Source: JAUSPI01 sp964650385 (GTDB lineage: Bacteria > Desulfobacterota > Syntrophia > Syntrophales > JADFWA01). Taken from it: DNA of 47,499 bases. Every line of letters begins with the position of its first letter. Position 1 is the first letter of the stretch. The notes beneath the pieces were generated by a model. The model saw only the letters and a program-made list of their open reading frames with translations. It did not search any database and had not been told where the DNA came from. Location of the stretch: NCBI GenBank assembly GCA_964650385.1, contig CAZYTP010000011.1:1-47499 (forward strand), given 5' to 3'. A program made the position numbers and the translations under genes. This document shows positions 34,454 to 42,421 of the stretch, piece by piece.

Positions 34454-35647
34454 TCAGCTTTTCTCAAGAACGGCTATAACCTCGATATGTTTGGTCTGGG
34501 GAAACATATCTATCGGCTGCAGTGCCCTCAAGGAAAAACCCTCATCAGTCAGATATCTGATGTCCCTTGCCTGAGTTGCGGGATTGCAGGCAACATAGAT
34601 TATCTTCCCGGGCTTCAGCTTAGCAATACCGGAAAGCAGGTCTTTATCGCAACCAATCCTCGGTGGGTCAAGGATAACAAGGTCAATATTGATCCTCTTC
34701 GCTATAATTTCATTTTTCACAACAGTTTTTACGTCTCCCCTGAAAACGTCCGCATTTGATATCCCGTGATTTTTATAGTTCAGCCGGGCACATTCAACCG
34801 ATTTTCTATCAAGCTCTATGCCCAAAACCTGCCGGACATAACCGGCTAAAAAAAACGAAAAGAGACCTGATCCGCAATGGCAATCCAGAACGGTTTCCGA
34901 ACCCGCGAGGGCGCCCATCTCCATAACACAATCAACCAGCGTGTCCAGAAGGAAGATATTGGCCTGAAAAAAGCCATTATAAGGAACGATAAGGCTTTTG
35001 CCCTTCACCTTTCTCGTGACATGCACAGGTGTTCCCGCCACTTTCTCCTCACCAGGGATTTCAGACCAGATGATCTGCCTTTCATCATGTATCTTCGTTC
35101 TCCCCGCAATCAGGTCATCCCGGATATCCTGTAACGCTCTGTTAATCGTTTCTTCCATGAGCTCACACCGCTCAACGGCAACGAGCTCACCCCCCTCAAC
35201 ATCCATAAATCCGATTTTAGGAGTTTGCCCTCTGCTGAAAACGACATGGCAGTCTGCTTTTCCCCTGTACCCGAAACTCTCAGGTGAGGGGATTATCTCC
35301 TTTATAAAAGGTATTTTCAGCTTTCCGATCCTTTCAAAGGATTCCACAACCTGTCTTTGTTTAATCTCAAGTTGATATTCATACAGGATATGCTGATACT
35401 GACATCCGCCACATTTAGAAAAATAGAGACATTTCGGCTCAACCCTTTGAGGCGAAGGCGCTAATATCTTCTTTATTTTTCCTCTTAAATATTTTTTCTT
35501 AACCTCGGTAATCTCCACTTCCACTACATCACCCTCCACCGTGAAGGGGACAAAGATCACCACATTATCGATACGGCCGATACCATCGCCTCCGAAGGCA
35601 ACAGTATGTATACTCGTTTCTATTATGTCTCCGACTTTAATATTCAT
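34454..35647 (-). CDS. rlmD: 23S rRNA (uracil-5-)-methyltransferase, RlmD/RumA family
   Basis: A 397-residue enzyme. The N-terminal TRAM domain (about 1-55) leads to an iron-sulfur site CLYFSKCGGC and a fourth cysteine in VERCEL. The methyltransferase half has VLDCHCGSGLFSFFLAG (SAM loop), VILDPPRIGC and YVACNPATQARDI with the catalytic cysteine. It uses SAM to methylate C5 of a uridine; the exact position (U1939 or another) cannot be read from sequence. It is divergent from the TraB-like gene. Confidence 0.88.
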   Translation of the reverse strand: MNIKVGDIIETSIHTVAFGGDGIGRIDNVVIFVPFTVEGDVVEVEITEVKKKYLRGKIKKILAPSPQRVEPKCLYFSKCGGCQYQHILYEYQLEIKQRQVVESFERIGKLKIPFIKEIIPSPESFGYRGKADCHVVFSRGQTPKIGFMDVEGGELVAVERCELMEETINRALQDIRDDLIAGRTKIHDERQIIWSEIPGEEKVAGTPVHVTRKVKGKSLIVPYNGFFQANIFLLDTLVDCVMEMGALAGSETVLDCHCGSGLFSFFLAGYVRQVLGIELDRKSVECARLNYKNHGISNADVFRGDVKTVVKNEIIAKRINIDLVILDPPRIGCDKDLLSGIAKLKPGKIIYVACNPATQARDIRYLTDEGFSLRALQPIDMFPQTKHIEVIAVLEKS

Positions 35648-35817
35648 ATTATCAATCTCTCATTTCATAATCCTCTTGAAGATTGTTCTCATTTAACACC
35701 TTTTCATCCATTAGTAAACAAGGCACTGCTTAGAGTTACGTCCCGCATTTTCCTTTACAATCACCAGAAATGCTGGTACTTTCCATTACCAATTTACAAT
35801 TAAAACAGGAACAGCGC

Positions 35818-36981
35818 TTGGAACATCAAAACATACATCGCCTGGTGCATGACGGCAAAGAAATTATCCTCGTCGGTACCGCCCATGTATCCCGGGAAAG
35901 CTCAGAGCTCGTCGAACAGGTCATCGCAGCCGAAAACCCGGATACGGTATGCGTCGAACTATGCAGTGCACGGTTTGACGCGATCAAACAGAAAAAGAAG
36001 TGGCAGGAGACCGATATCGTCAAGGTCATCCGGGAAAAGCAGACGTCTCTTCTGCTCTCTCAACTGCTGATGGCATCATTTCAAAAAAAGATCGCCGACA
36101 AATTCGGCATCAAACCCGGCGAGGAGATGCTCCGTGCTATAGACCAGGCAGAAAAAACGGGGGCAGAAATCGTCCTTGCCGACCGGGATATCCGTATAAC
36201 GCTCCTGCGTACCTGGAGGATGATGAGGTTCTGGAACAAAATTAAGTTGCTGCCCGGAATGCTCATGTCCATGCTTGACTCAGAGGATATAAGTGAAGAA
36301 GATATAGAAAAACTGAAACAGGGGGATGTGCTGGAACTGGCGCTTGAAACATTCGGACAGAAGCTCCCGGAAATAAAAACCGTTTTTATTGATGAAAGAG
36401 ATCAATATTTAGCCAATAAAATAAAAAATGCTCCCGGTTCTAAGATTGTTGCAGTGGTGGGTGCCGGACACGTCCCCGGAATACTAAAAAACATCGAAAA
36501 GGAAGTAGATATTTCCGCTCTTAATGAACTTCCTCCCAAAGGCCGCTGGGGAAAGGTTTTTGCATGGGGCATTCCCGCGGCCGTCATCGGACTGATAATA
36601 GCCGGATTTTTTCATGCGGGAAGCCTGGCAAGCCTGAATATGATCAAATGGTGGGTCATTATAAACTCGGTACTTGCCGGTCTCGGTGCCGTTATTGTTC
36701 TGGCGCATCCGGCCACTATCGCCGCATCGATAATCGCAGCGCCTATCACCTCATTAAACCCGATGATAGCAGCCGGCTGGGTAGCGGGCCTCACCGAAGC
36801 ATCACTACGGAAGCCTCAGGTCAAAGACTTTATCGCCCTGAGGGAGGACATTACCTCGGTACGCGGCTTCTGGCACAATAAAATTACACGAATCCTGCTC
36901 CTGGTCGCCTTCGTCAACATCGGCAGTTCCATCGGCACCTTCGTCGCCATTCCCCTGATGATGAGGTATTTACAGCTCTGA
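35818..36981 (+). CDS. TraB/GumN family protein with C-terminal membrane helices
   Basis: A 387-residue protein. The N-terminal TraB domain has IILVGTAHVSRES, VCVELCSARFD, DERDQYLA and VAVVGAGHVPGI, the conserved His/Glu/Asp positions of this putative protease-like family. Three or four membrane helices fill residues about 255-385. ATG 35770 gives a longer form without a ribosome site; CAGGA (35806-35810) fits TTG 35818, from which the sequence resembles the normal family start, so 35818 is preferred. The function is unproven in bacteria. Confidence 0.82.
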   Translation: MEHQNIHRLVHDGKEIILVGTAHVSRESSELVEQVIAAENPDTVCVELCSARFDAIKQKKKWQETDIVKVIREKQTSLLLSQLLMASFQKKIADKFGIKPGEEMLRAIDQAEKTGAEIVLADRDIRITLLRTWRMMRFWNKIKLLPGMLMSMLDSEDISEEDIEKLKQGDVLELALETFGQKLPEIKTVFIDERDQYLANKIKNAPGSKIVAVVGAGHVPGILKNIEKEVDISALNELPPKGRWGKVFAWGIPAAVIGLIIAGFFHAGSLASLNMIKWWVIINSVLAGLGAVIVLAHPATIAASIIAAPITSLNPMIAAGWVAGLTEASLRKPQVKDFIALREDITSVRGFWHNKITRILLLVAFVNIGSSIGTFVAIPLMMRYLQL

Positions 36982-37148
36982 GAGATCTGCAGGCCTTCCC
37001 GGACTCATCACATAGTTTTTACCTTATAATATCAAACAGATGGGGAATTGAAGGCTTGGGGATATATAGCAGATCTATGGAATTTGAAAAATGACTATGG
37101 GTTTTTGATATTGGAAAGGTATCTTGAATTTTATTAGCGAAGAATTCA

Positions 37149-37178
37149 ACACAATATCTGCATAATTTAATATTGTGT
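37149..37178 (-). terminator. Inverted repeat after the TPR gene
   Basis: ACACAATAT (37149-37157) and ATATTGTGT (37170-37178) are a perfect 9-bp inverted repeat 21-50 bp past the TPR stop. The stem is AT-rich and has no clear U run, so termination is only possible. The 36982-37198 gap holds nothing else that I recognise. Confidence 0.35.
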
Positions 37179-37198
37179 CCCCCAAATTGCCAAATTTC

Positions 37199-38965
37199 TC
37201 ATATTGGCAGTTCTTGTAGCAGTTCTTCTGCTTGATCTTTAAAATACGGATGCTTGGATTTTATGGAAACAACCTTTTTCAATAGCTTTTGTGCTTCTTT
37301 TAAATTTTCTCTTTTAAGGTAATACTTCCCTATCTCTAAATATTTCTTTTGCTCAATTAGCGTTTTAATATGACCTTCCTTAAAGGTACTTTTTATCGCA
37401 AGATTATATAATCTATTGCCCTCTTCAAGATTACCCTCCATTAACAAGAGCAAGCCCCTCGTGGCATATAGGAACTTATCATTTTGGGAAGATACTTTAT
37501 CTAGAACTTCTCTAGCCCTTGTAATGTCGTTCATTAAAAGGTAGTTGTAAGCTAAGTTGTTGATTACTATTATATTATCAGGATCAATAGTAACTGCTTT
37601 CATTAAAATCTCAAGAGCTTTTTGCGTGTCTCTGTTTACTTCCATTTCGATGACTGATAATAGAAGATAGGGATCAATCATATCTGGTTTTGCTGAAACA
37701 ACACTTTTAAGAGTCTCTTGCGACTTTTCGTAATCTCCCTTTTCAAAATAGTATCTACCAAGAGATTCTAGCATCAGGGGATTATCAGGGAAAAGAACTA
37801 ATCCTTGATCGGTTAATTCCTTAGCTTTTTCAGTCTTGTTTCGTAAAAAATATAAATTAATTGCATTGTGGACAAATACCGGAGTTTGAAGGTCTTTGTT
37901 TATTAAGCATAGTGTATAGTATTTCTCCGCTGTATCATATTCATTCATGCATTCATAAATCAAACCTATGTTGTTTAGGGTACCAACTTTTTGTTTTTCA
38001 TCCCCTTCGCTTTCGTATAGTTTCAGTAATTTCTTTAAATGTTTCAGAGAATTTTTATAATCTTTAATCCGTGCATATGAATATGCCAATGAAGCTCTTA
38101 CTCGCCTATCATCATAACCCTTTGACAGGAATTCTTCTAATAATTGAATTGCCTTTTCATACAGCTTTTGTTCCTGATAAGCACGCGCTAGATTTAACAA
38201 AGTTCCTGTCGAGTAGTTAAGGTGTAGTGATACTAAAAAACATTTTACAGCTTTTTTGTAACTATTCTTAATTGCATAACAAATACCTAAGTTATTATTG
38301 ATATGCGGCAAGTCATTCTTTATCGCTATAGTCTTTCTGTAATAAGATATTGATTTGTCAACCTTGTTTCTTAGTAAATATATTGTTGCAATACTATTCA
38401 AAGCAAAATAATTGTCCTGGTCCAACTTCAGAACACGTCTATAATATTCAATCGCTTGATCGAAACTGTTTTGGGCAATAAGTATGTTCGCAATATTATT
38501 TAAAGCCCCAACACTTTTGGGATCCATTTTTTCTATTCGATAATATATTTCTAACGCAGATTCTAACTTACCTTTCAAGAAATATGCTTTTGCCATATTA
38601 GTAAGCAAAGGCATAAATTTGTCATCAATTTTAAGAGCTTCTTTAAAACAGGAAATCGCTTCGTCATATTTCCCGTTGTTCAAATAGAATGTCCCAAGGT
38701 TATTTATGAGTTTTGGATTTTGGGGCATCCGATCCACCCTTTTTAACAACCCCCTTTTTTGCTCTTTATACAAATCGTCTACGAATTTATCTGTTACATC
38801 TGCTTGTTTTGCATGTCTAAACATTTCATCTTGTTGTGATTTATATAGAAACTCAAATTCTTGAGCCACCACAAATGGATTTGCGGACGCAAGCCTTATC
38901 GGGAATTGATTTCGATCTGTAACTAACCCCTCACATTCTTGTTCTTTAGATATATTTCCAAGCAT
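37199..38965 (-). CDS. TPR-repeat protein, third gene of the XRE-kinase-TPR operon
   Basis: A 588-residue soluble protein with no signal peptide or membrane helix. From about residue 80 to the end it is built of tetratricopeptide repeats, roughly a dozen, for example INNLGTFYLNNGKYDEAISC and ALNNIANILIAQNSFDQAIE. The first 80 residues are not TPR and could be the interaction or effector part. It starts 15 bp after the kinase stop, so it is co-transcribed and probably works with the kinase as substrate, scaffold or sensor. The gene is AT-rich compared with its neighbours. No specific function can be assigned. Confidence 0.82.
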   Translation of the reverse strand: MLGNISKEQECEGLVTDRNQFPIRLASANPFVVAQEFEFLYKSQQDEMFRHAKQADVTDKFVDDLYKEQKRGLLKRVDRMPQNPKLINNLGTFYLNNGKYDEAISCFKEALKIDDKFMPLLTNMAKAYFLKGKLESALEIYYRIEKMDPKSVGALNNIANILIAQNSFDQAIEYYRRVLKLDQDNYFALNSIATIYLLRNKVDKSISYYRKTIAIKNDLPHINNNLGICYAIKNSYKKAVKCFLVSLHLNYSTGTLLNLARAYQEQKLYEKAIQLLEEFLSKGYDDRRVRASLAYSYARIKDYKNSLKHLKKLLKLYESEGDEKQKVGTLNNIGLIYECMNEYDTAEKYYTLCLINKDLQTPVFVHNAINLYFLRNKTEKAKELTDQGLVLFPDNPLMLESLGRYYFEKGDYEKSQETLKSVVSAKPDMIDPYLLLSVIEMEVNRDTQKALEILMKAVTIDPDNIIVINNLAYNYLLMNDITRAREVLDKVSSQNDKFLYATRGLLLLMEGNLEEGNRLYNLAIKSTFKEGHIKTLIEQKKYLEIGKYYLKRENLKEAQKLLKKVVSIKSKHPYFKDQAEELLQELPI

Positions 38966-38980
38966 TCTATTGCCTCACTT

Positions 38981-40090
38981 TCACTTTCTTTTTCCCCTCA
39001 TTATTCTTCTTTTCGCAAACATCTTTTGATACGCCTCTTCATTTCTTAGTATGAGCAAACATATGTTAATTCTACGATAAACGTTCTCAAATACATGATA
39101 TCTTTTAAATAAGTTGATTTGTGTAAGATCCTTATATAAAGAGTTCAAATAATACTTGATCGAGTTCGGCACAAAATCATTAAATAAATATATGTCTGGG
39201 AAATTAACGGTAGATGCAAGATAGTCCATATGCTTCAAATAATATTCAGTTTTTTCTTTGACAGGCAATGAACTTAGGGTACGTCCCAGAATAGCAAGAT
39301 ATTCAAAATAATCTCGATTATTGTTTGGATCGTTAAGATAGTTGAATAATTCTGACTGGGAAAACATCTCAAACAAAATTGCTCCTAAAGAGAAAACATC
39401 GGCAGAATAGACATATTGATCAGATATTCCAGTTTCGAATAAGAGCGCTTCTGGTGCAGTGTATATTCCGTCTCCTACTTGAGCACTATATGTTTTTCTA
39501 ATATCCTCCATGCTTCCATCAAGATGTTTAGCTGTTCCAAAATCCCCAAGTCTTATATCGTCACCCGTAAATATTAAAAAATTAGAAGGCTTGAGATCTC
39601 TATGACAAATCAATTCCCCATGTATTCTATTTACTGCTTTGCACATTTCTCGAAAGTAAATCAGGCATTTTTCAGGTGTTGATAAACTGGAATAAATAAA
39701 CCTTTCAACATTCCCCTTTGCTTTTTTCAGGGGGATGAATTGATAATATTGTCTTATTGGCAGAGTTGTTGATGAAGAAGTTAATTCAATTTCAAGATCG
39801 CAAACCGTGTCAATACTTTCAAGTATGTTTGGTTCACCCCGGAGGGTTTCTAAAATTTTACCTTCCCTATGAAATCTATCTAATCGGTCCTTGTTGCTTA
39901 AGTGTTTTGGATGAAAGAACTTTAAAATTACTTCTTTCTTTGCATTCTGATCATAAGCTGTAAAGACAAGCGAAAAACAACCACCCCCACCATCTGGATC
40001 GATTCTATCAATATTGATATACTGGTCATTAATTATGCTCTGAGATTCTATAAGTTGTAAATAACCTTCATCGCTACTTACTGGAGACAT
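38981..40090 (-). CDS. Eukaryotic-like Ser/Thr protein kinase
   Basis: A 369-residue cytoplasmic kinase. Glycine loop GGGGCFSLV (34-42), ATP-binding Lys57 (VILKFF), a candidate helix-C Glu76, catalytic loop HRDLKPSN (163-170, Asp165 and Asn170), DFG at 183-185 and APEAL are all present, so it should be active. The last 115 residues are helical, without a PASTA or membrane segment, unlike PknB-type receptors. Its start overlaps the regulator's end by 17 bp and the TPR gene follows at 15 bp. GGAAAG lies 5 bp upstream. Cytosolic kinases in such cassettes occur in several defence or stress systems, but this one matches none that I can name. Confidence 0.88.
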   Translation of the reverse strand: MSPVSSDEGYLQLIESQSIINDQYINIDRIDPDGGGGCFSLVFTAYDQNAKKEVILKFFHPKHLSNKDRLDRFHREGKILETLRGEPNILESIDTVCDLEIELTSSSTTLPIRQYYQFIPLKKAKGNVERFIYSSLSTPEKCLIYFREMCKAVNRIHGELICHRDLKPSNFLIFTGDDIRLGDFGTAKHLDGSMEDIRKTYSAQVGDGIYTAPEALLFETGISDQYVYSADVFSLGAILFEMFSQSELFNYLNDPNNNRDYFEYLAILGRTLSSLPVKEKTEYYLKHMDYLASTVNFPDIYLFNDFVPNSIKYYLNSLYKDLTQINLFKRYHVFENVYRRINICLLILRNEEAYQKMFAKRRIMRGKRK

Positions 40091-40376
40091 AGAACTTTCC
40101 TCTGATGAGCTTCAGAATTTCTTGGGGATTTTCCATTAATACTGATTTAACATTTTCCGGAATCTTTCCTGCCCTTAGTTTCAATTCTTCCGCATCCTGG
40201 CCAAATATTTTCGAAATCTTTTCAATAAATTCTTCAGACGGAATACTTTTATTATTTTCTATCTTACTTATATAGGTATAATTAACATTCAATGAATTGG
40301 CTAAGTTCTTGATGCTATACCCTCCATCCTTCCTTAATTGCTTTATTCGCTTGCCAAATGTTTTTTTGTCATCCAT
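40074..40376 (-). CDS. XRE family transcriptional regulator
   Basis: A 100-residue protein. A Cro/CI-type helix-turn-helix spans about residues 7-60 (IKQLRKDGGYSIKNLANSLNVNYTYISKIENNKSIPS). The tail LRAGKIPENVKSVLMENPQEILKLIR is found in regulators of addiction- or stress-type modules. The frame extends to a TTG at 40412, but that lies inside the palindrome, so ATG 40376 is chosen; its ribosome site is weak. It is the first gene of the operon, and the palindromes at 40393-40429 just upstream are likely its autoregulatory site. Confidence 0.87.
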   Translation of the reverse strand: MDDKKTFGKRIKQLRKDGGYSIKNLANSLNVNYTYISKIENNKSIPSEEFIEKISKIFGQDAEELKLRAGKIPENVKSVLMENPQEILKLIRGKFYVSSK

Positions 40377-40392
40377 AAGTTGTTGCCTATCA

Positions 40393-40429
40393 GGGTTGAC
40401 CAGACAAGTCAACCCTTAAAATGAAGGGT
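40393..40429. promoter_or_regulatory. Nested palindromic operator of the XRE-kinase-TPR operon
   Basis: GGGTTGAC (40393-40400), a 7-bp spacer and GTCAACCC (40408-40415) form a perfect inverted repeat. It overlaps a second one, ACCCTT (40412-40417), 6 bp, AAGGGT (40424-40429). Both sit just upstream of the regulator start and share the ACCC/GGGT core, the typical arrangement for a repressor binding two adjacent sites. A TTGACT hexamer on the minus strand lies in the first arm and could be the -35. Confidence 0.65.
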
Positions 40430-40662
40430 AACGAGATATTTTTATAGGAGAGTATCAATTAGAATTTGTTGATCGTTTTCAGAAGTGCGTTAGGGATGTG
40501 TGCGTGAGAAGTGCGGCTATTTTATTTACGTTAAGAAGTTCCCCCCTTTTTGATTGACGACAATATAGCAGGTAGAATCAAAAAATCAAGGTTAATCATT
40601 GGAATAGCGCTATTTGTTTAATAACATTACTGGCGACTGGGAATCAAAAACTGTAGCTATTG

Positions 40663-40752
40663 TGCCACTGTACGTAACAAACCGATATGTGGCCGGCAAA
40701 GATTGATCTGTACGGTCATATCTTTTTATCATCTAACATAGACGGGGTTAGT
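40663..40752. repeat. PHP-tail repeat, copy A
   Basis: About 90 bp, roughly 84% identical by eye to 46217-46306. On the minus strand it encodes NPVYVR-stop (TGA at 40729-40731), the same C terminus as the PHP protein at 46285, followed by the same 3' flank. In copy A the codons are split from the IFS triplet by about 21 bp. It reads as a fossil of a duplicated PHP gene end. The rest of the 40430-41269 gap holds only short open stretches that I cannot assign, and the promoter at 41167. Confidence 0.7.
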
Positions 40753-41166
40753 CTTTTTTGGAATTTGTATTGAAAATATGTAGCTTTTAAATTTCTCCCA
40801 GAACTGTCCGGACAATATTGCGACGGAGTACGTTCAGGTTTGGGATTATGGCTGGCAAGAGCAAGACCGCCACCAAAAGCTCGCACCTCGCCAATCCGGG
40901 AATACGCCGCTTGCGATCTCCAGTTTCAAACACACGCTGATACTATCTATGGCGACCCTGAATACACATGGGATGAATACGTACAGTCATAACGCATTTT
41001 GAAAAAAAGGCGTGTAGGAGAGGTCTGTCTGGATTGTGCTCAAAAATGCCCTCTTGCCGGGTGACTCGACCAAAAGGTGATATGATTTTTTAAAAAGGGC
41101 GGCCGCTGCTCCACCTCCTTCTCCCAATCGCATCGCAAGTCCCTGTTTTTCGATGTGAAATATCCC

Positions 41167-41195
41167 TTGACAAGTAAAAACAGTCCCCCTATACT
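41167..41195 (+). promoter_or_regulatory. Sigma-70 promoter of the outer-membrane barrel gene
   Basis: TTGACA (41167-41172), exactly 17 bp, then TATACT (41190-41195): a near-consensus promoter 75 bp before the start at 41270. It suggests strong, perhaps constitutive, expression. Confidence 0.8.
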
Positions 41196-41269
41196 TCCGG
41201 CCATCGAAAGCAATGCCTTATCAATTTATCAATAATTAAATTAAATATTCCACTAAGGAGGGGAAAAAC

Positions 41270-41923
41270 ATGAGAAAAATATTTTTGGCTTCAATCGGCA
41301 TCTTATTCACTCTATTTATTTACGATGTTACCTACGCCCAAGAAAAGGATATAAGCTCATATGTATCTTTGGGAATAGGCTATTCCATACCAAATACTCA
41401 GACAGACAACGATAATGACCAATTTGAATTTAAAAAAGGCATAGTCACTAAAGGTTCAGTGGGCTATGTTTTTAAAACATCATCGTTGATTAATTTTAGA
41501 AGTGAGTTGGAGATTTCATACCGAAGATATGAAGCAGATAATTCCCCTGAAGGTGGTATAAGTCACGAATTGGATGGAAATATTACATATCTAACAGGAA
41601 TGATTAATGGATTATTGGATTTTAAAACGGGAACAAAATGGTCACCATTTGCCGGAGTTGGCATCGGCTTGTCCCAAGTGTCATGGAATTCTATAAAATT
41701 TAAAGACGGGACAACTTCTCCAGTTGATGACTCTGATAACGTATTTGCTTATCAAGGTATTGTTGGCTTGGCATACGATGTAGCTGAATCATGGAAGATT
41801 GATCTTGAATACAGATATTTTCATGCCAATGACACTACTCTTACAGGTGATAATGGAGCGAAAGCTTCTCTTAACAGCAACACGAACCATTCCGTGATAA
41901 TTGGTACACGATATTCCTTTTAA
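41270..41923 (+). CDS. Small outer-membrane beta-barrel protein
   Basis: A 217-residue exported protein. A signal peptide (MRKIFLASIGILFTLFIY, cleavage near TYA/QEKD) is followed by alternating strands of an eight-stranded barrel of the OmpA-like/porin_6 type: YVSLGIGYS, WSPFAGVGIGLSQVSW, KIDLEYRYFHAND. The final residues IGTRYSF end in the aromatic needed for barrel assembly. There is no OmpA peptidoglycan domain. AAGGAGG precedes the start. It stands alone in an accessory region behind its own strong promoter. The role is unknown; surface structure or adhesion is possible. Confidence 0.82.
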   Translation: MRKIFLASIGILFTLFIYDVTYAQEKDISSYVSLGIGYSIPNTQTDNDNDQFEFKKGIVTKGSVGYVFKTSSLINFRSELEISYRRYEADNSPEGGISHELDGNITYLTGMINGLLDFKTGTKWSPFAGVGIGLSQVSWNSIKFKDGTTSPVDDSDNVFAYQGIVGLAYDVAESWKIDLEYRYFHANDTTLTGDNGAKASLNSNTNHSVIIGTRYSF

Positions 41924-41972
41924 TATCAATTTTTACAGATTTTAACCCTGTTATCAATATAGTAAACTGTAA

Positions 41973-42043
41973 GTAAATACGGGGACAGTATATGTATTAA
42001 TCGGCCTTCCTTTTGAGAAATCAGTAAGGTGTCCCTATTTTTA
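41973..42043. repeat. Small element with GGGGACA-type ends
   Basis: TAAATACGGGGACAGT (41973-41988) faces AGGTGTCCCTATTTTTA (about 42027-42043), an imperfect inverted repeat. This kind of end sequence flanks REP-associated tyrosine transposase genes in many bacteria (general knowledge), so this may be a deleted, transposase-less derivative. Confidence 0.5.
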
Positions 42044-42137
42044 CCGAGTTTTCGCATCAATACGCGCGTGTTATCGTACAAGAAAACTCCCGTCACACGG
42101 CATGCAAAAGCTTCCGCACCGGGGGATGTGTAGACTT

Positions 42138-42171
42138 CTTGCCACTGTACGTAACAAACCGATATGTGGCC
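42138..42171. repeat. PHP-tail repeat, copy B (partial)
   Basis: Thirty-one bases (from 42141) are identical to copy A at 40664-40694, covering only its left part. The unit ends in GCCAC and GTGGC, which are inverted relative to each other, so it can fold. The surrounding 41924-42421 gap has no gene that I recognise. Confidence 0.65.
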
Positions 42172-42331
42172 ACTGTCTTGAATTTACGGATTTTCAGATG
42201 TTATCAAGGTATGAGATTTTTGATTTGATAATTTTGGTCACTATGTGATTCGGCTATCTGGACATTCAAAGAGAAGTACTTATACATAGCGCATTCCTGA
42301 AGTCGTGAGCTATAGAGTTCACCAAAATGTT

Positions 42332-42381
42332 CTGACCGGGGGCGCACCCGCAAGCCCCGCCTTGTAGGCGGGGAGCTTCAC
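42332..42381 (+). repeat. GC-rich hairpin repeat, copy 4
   Basis: This reads CTGACCGGGGGCGCACCC, then GCAAGCCCCGCC...GGCGGGGAGCTTCAC. It lies between the convergent barrel and histidine kinase genes, 40 bp past the kinase stop, where the hairpin may act as a terminator. It is the closest match to copies 1 and 3. Confidence 0.75.
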
Positions 42382-42421
42382 TTTCAGATGGTAATCGAAA
42401 ATTTTAGCTGGATGAAAATAG

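Noticed and set aside
40882..40895. A 14-bp string (CGCACCTCGCCAAT) also found at 40-53
   Set aside because: Too short to claim a repeat family from two occurrences.
40800..41000. Open stretches in several frames, such as HADTIYGDPEYTWDEYVQS on the plus strand and RRIPGLARCELLVAVLLLPA on the minus strand
   Set aside because: No single frame is long or consistent and I recognise no family; they may be gene fossils but cannot be called.
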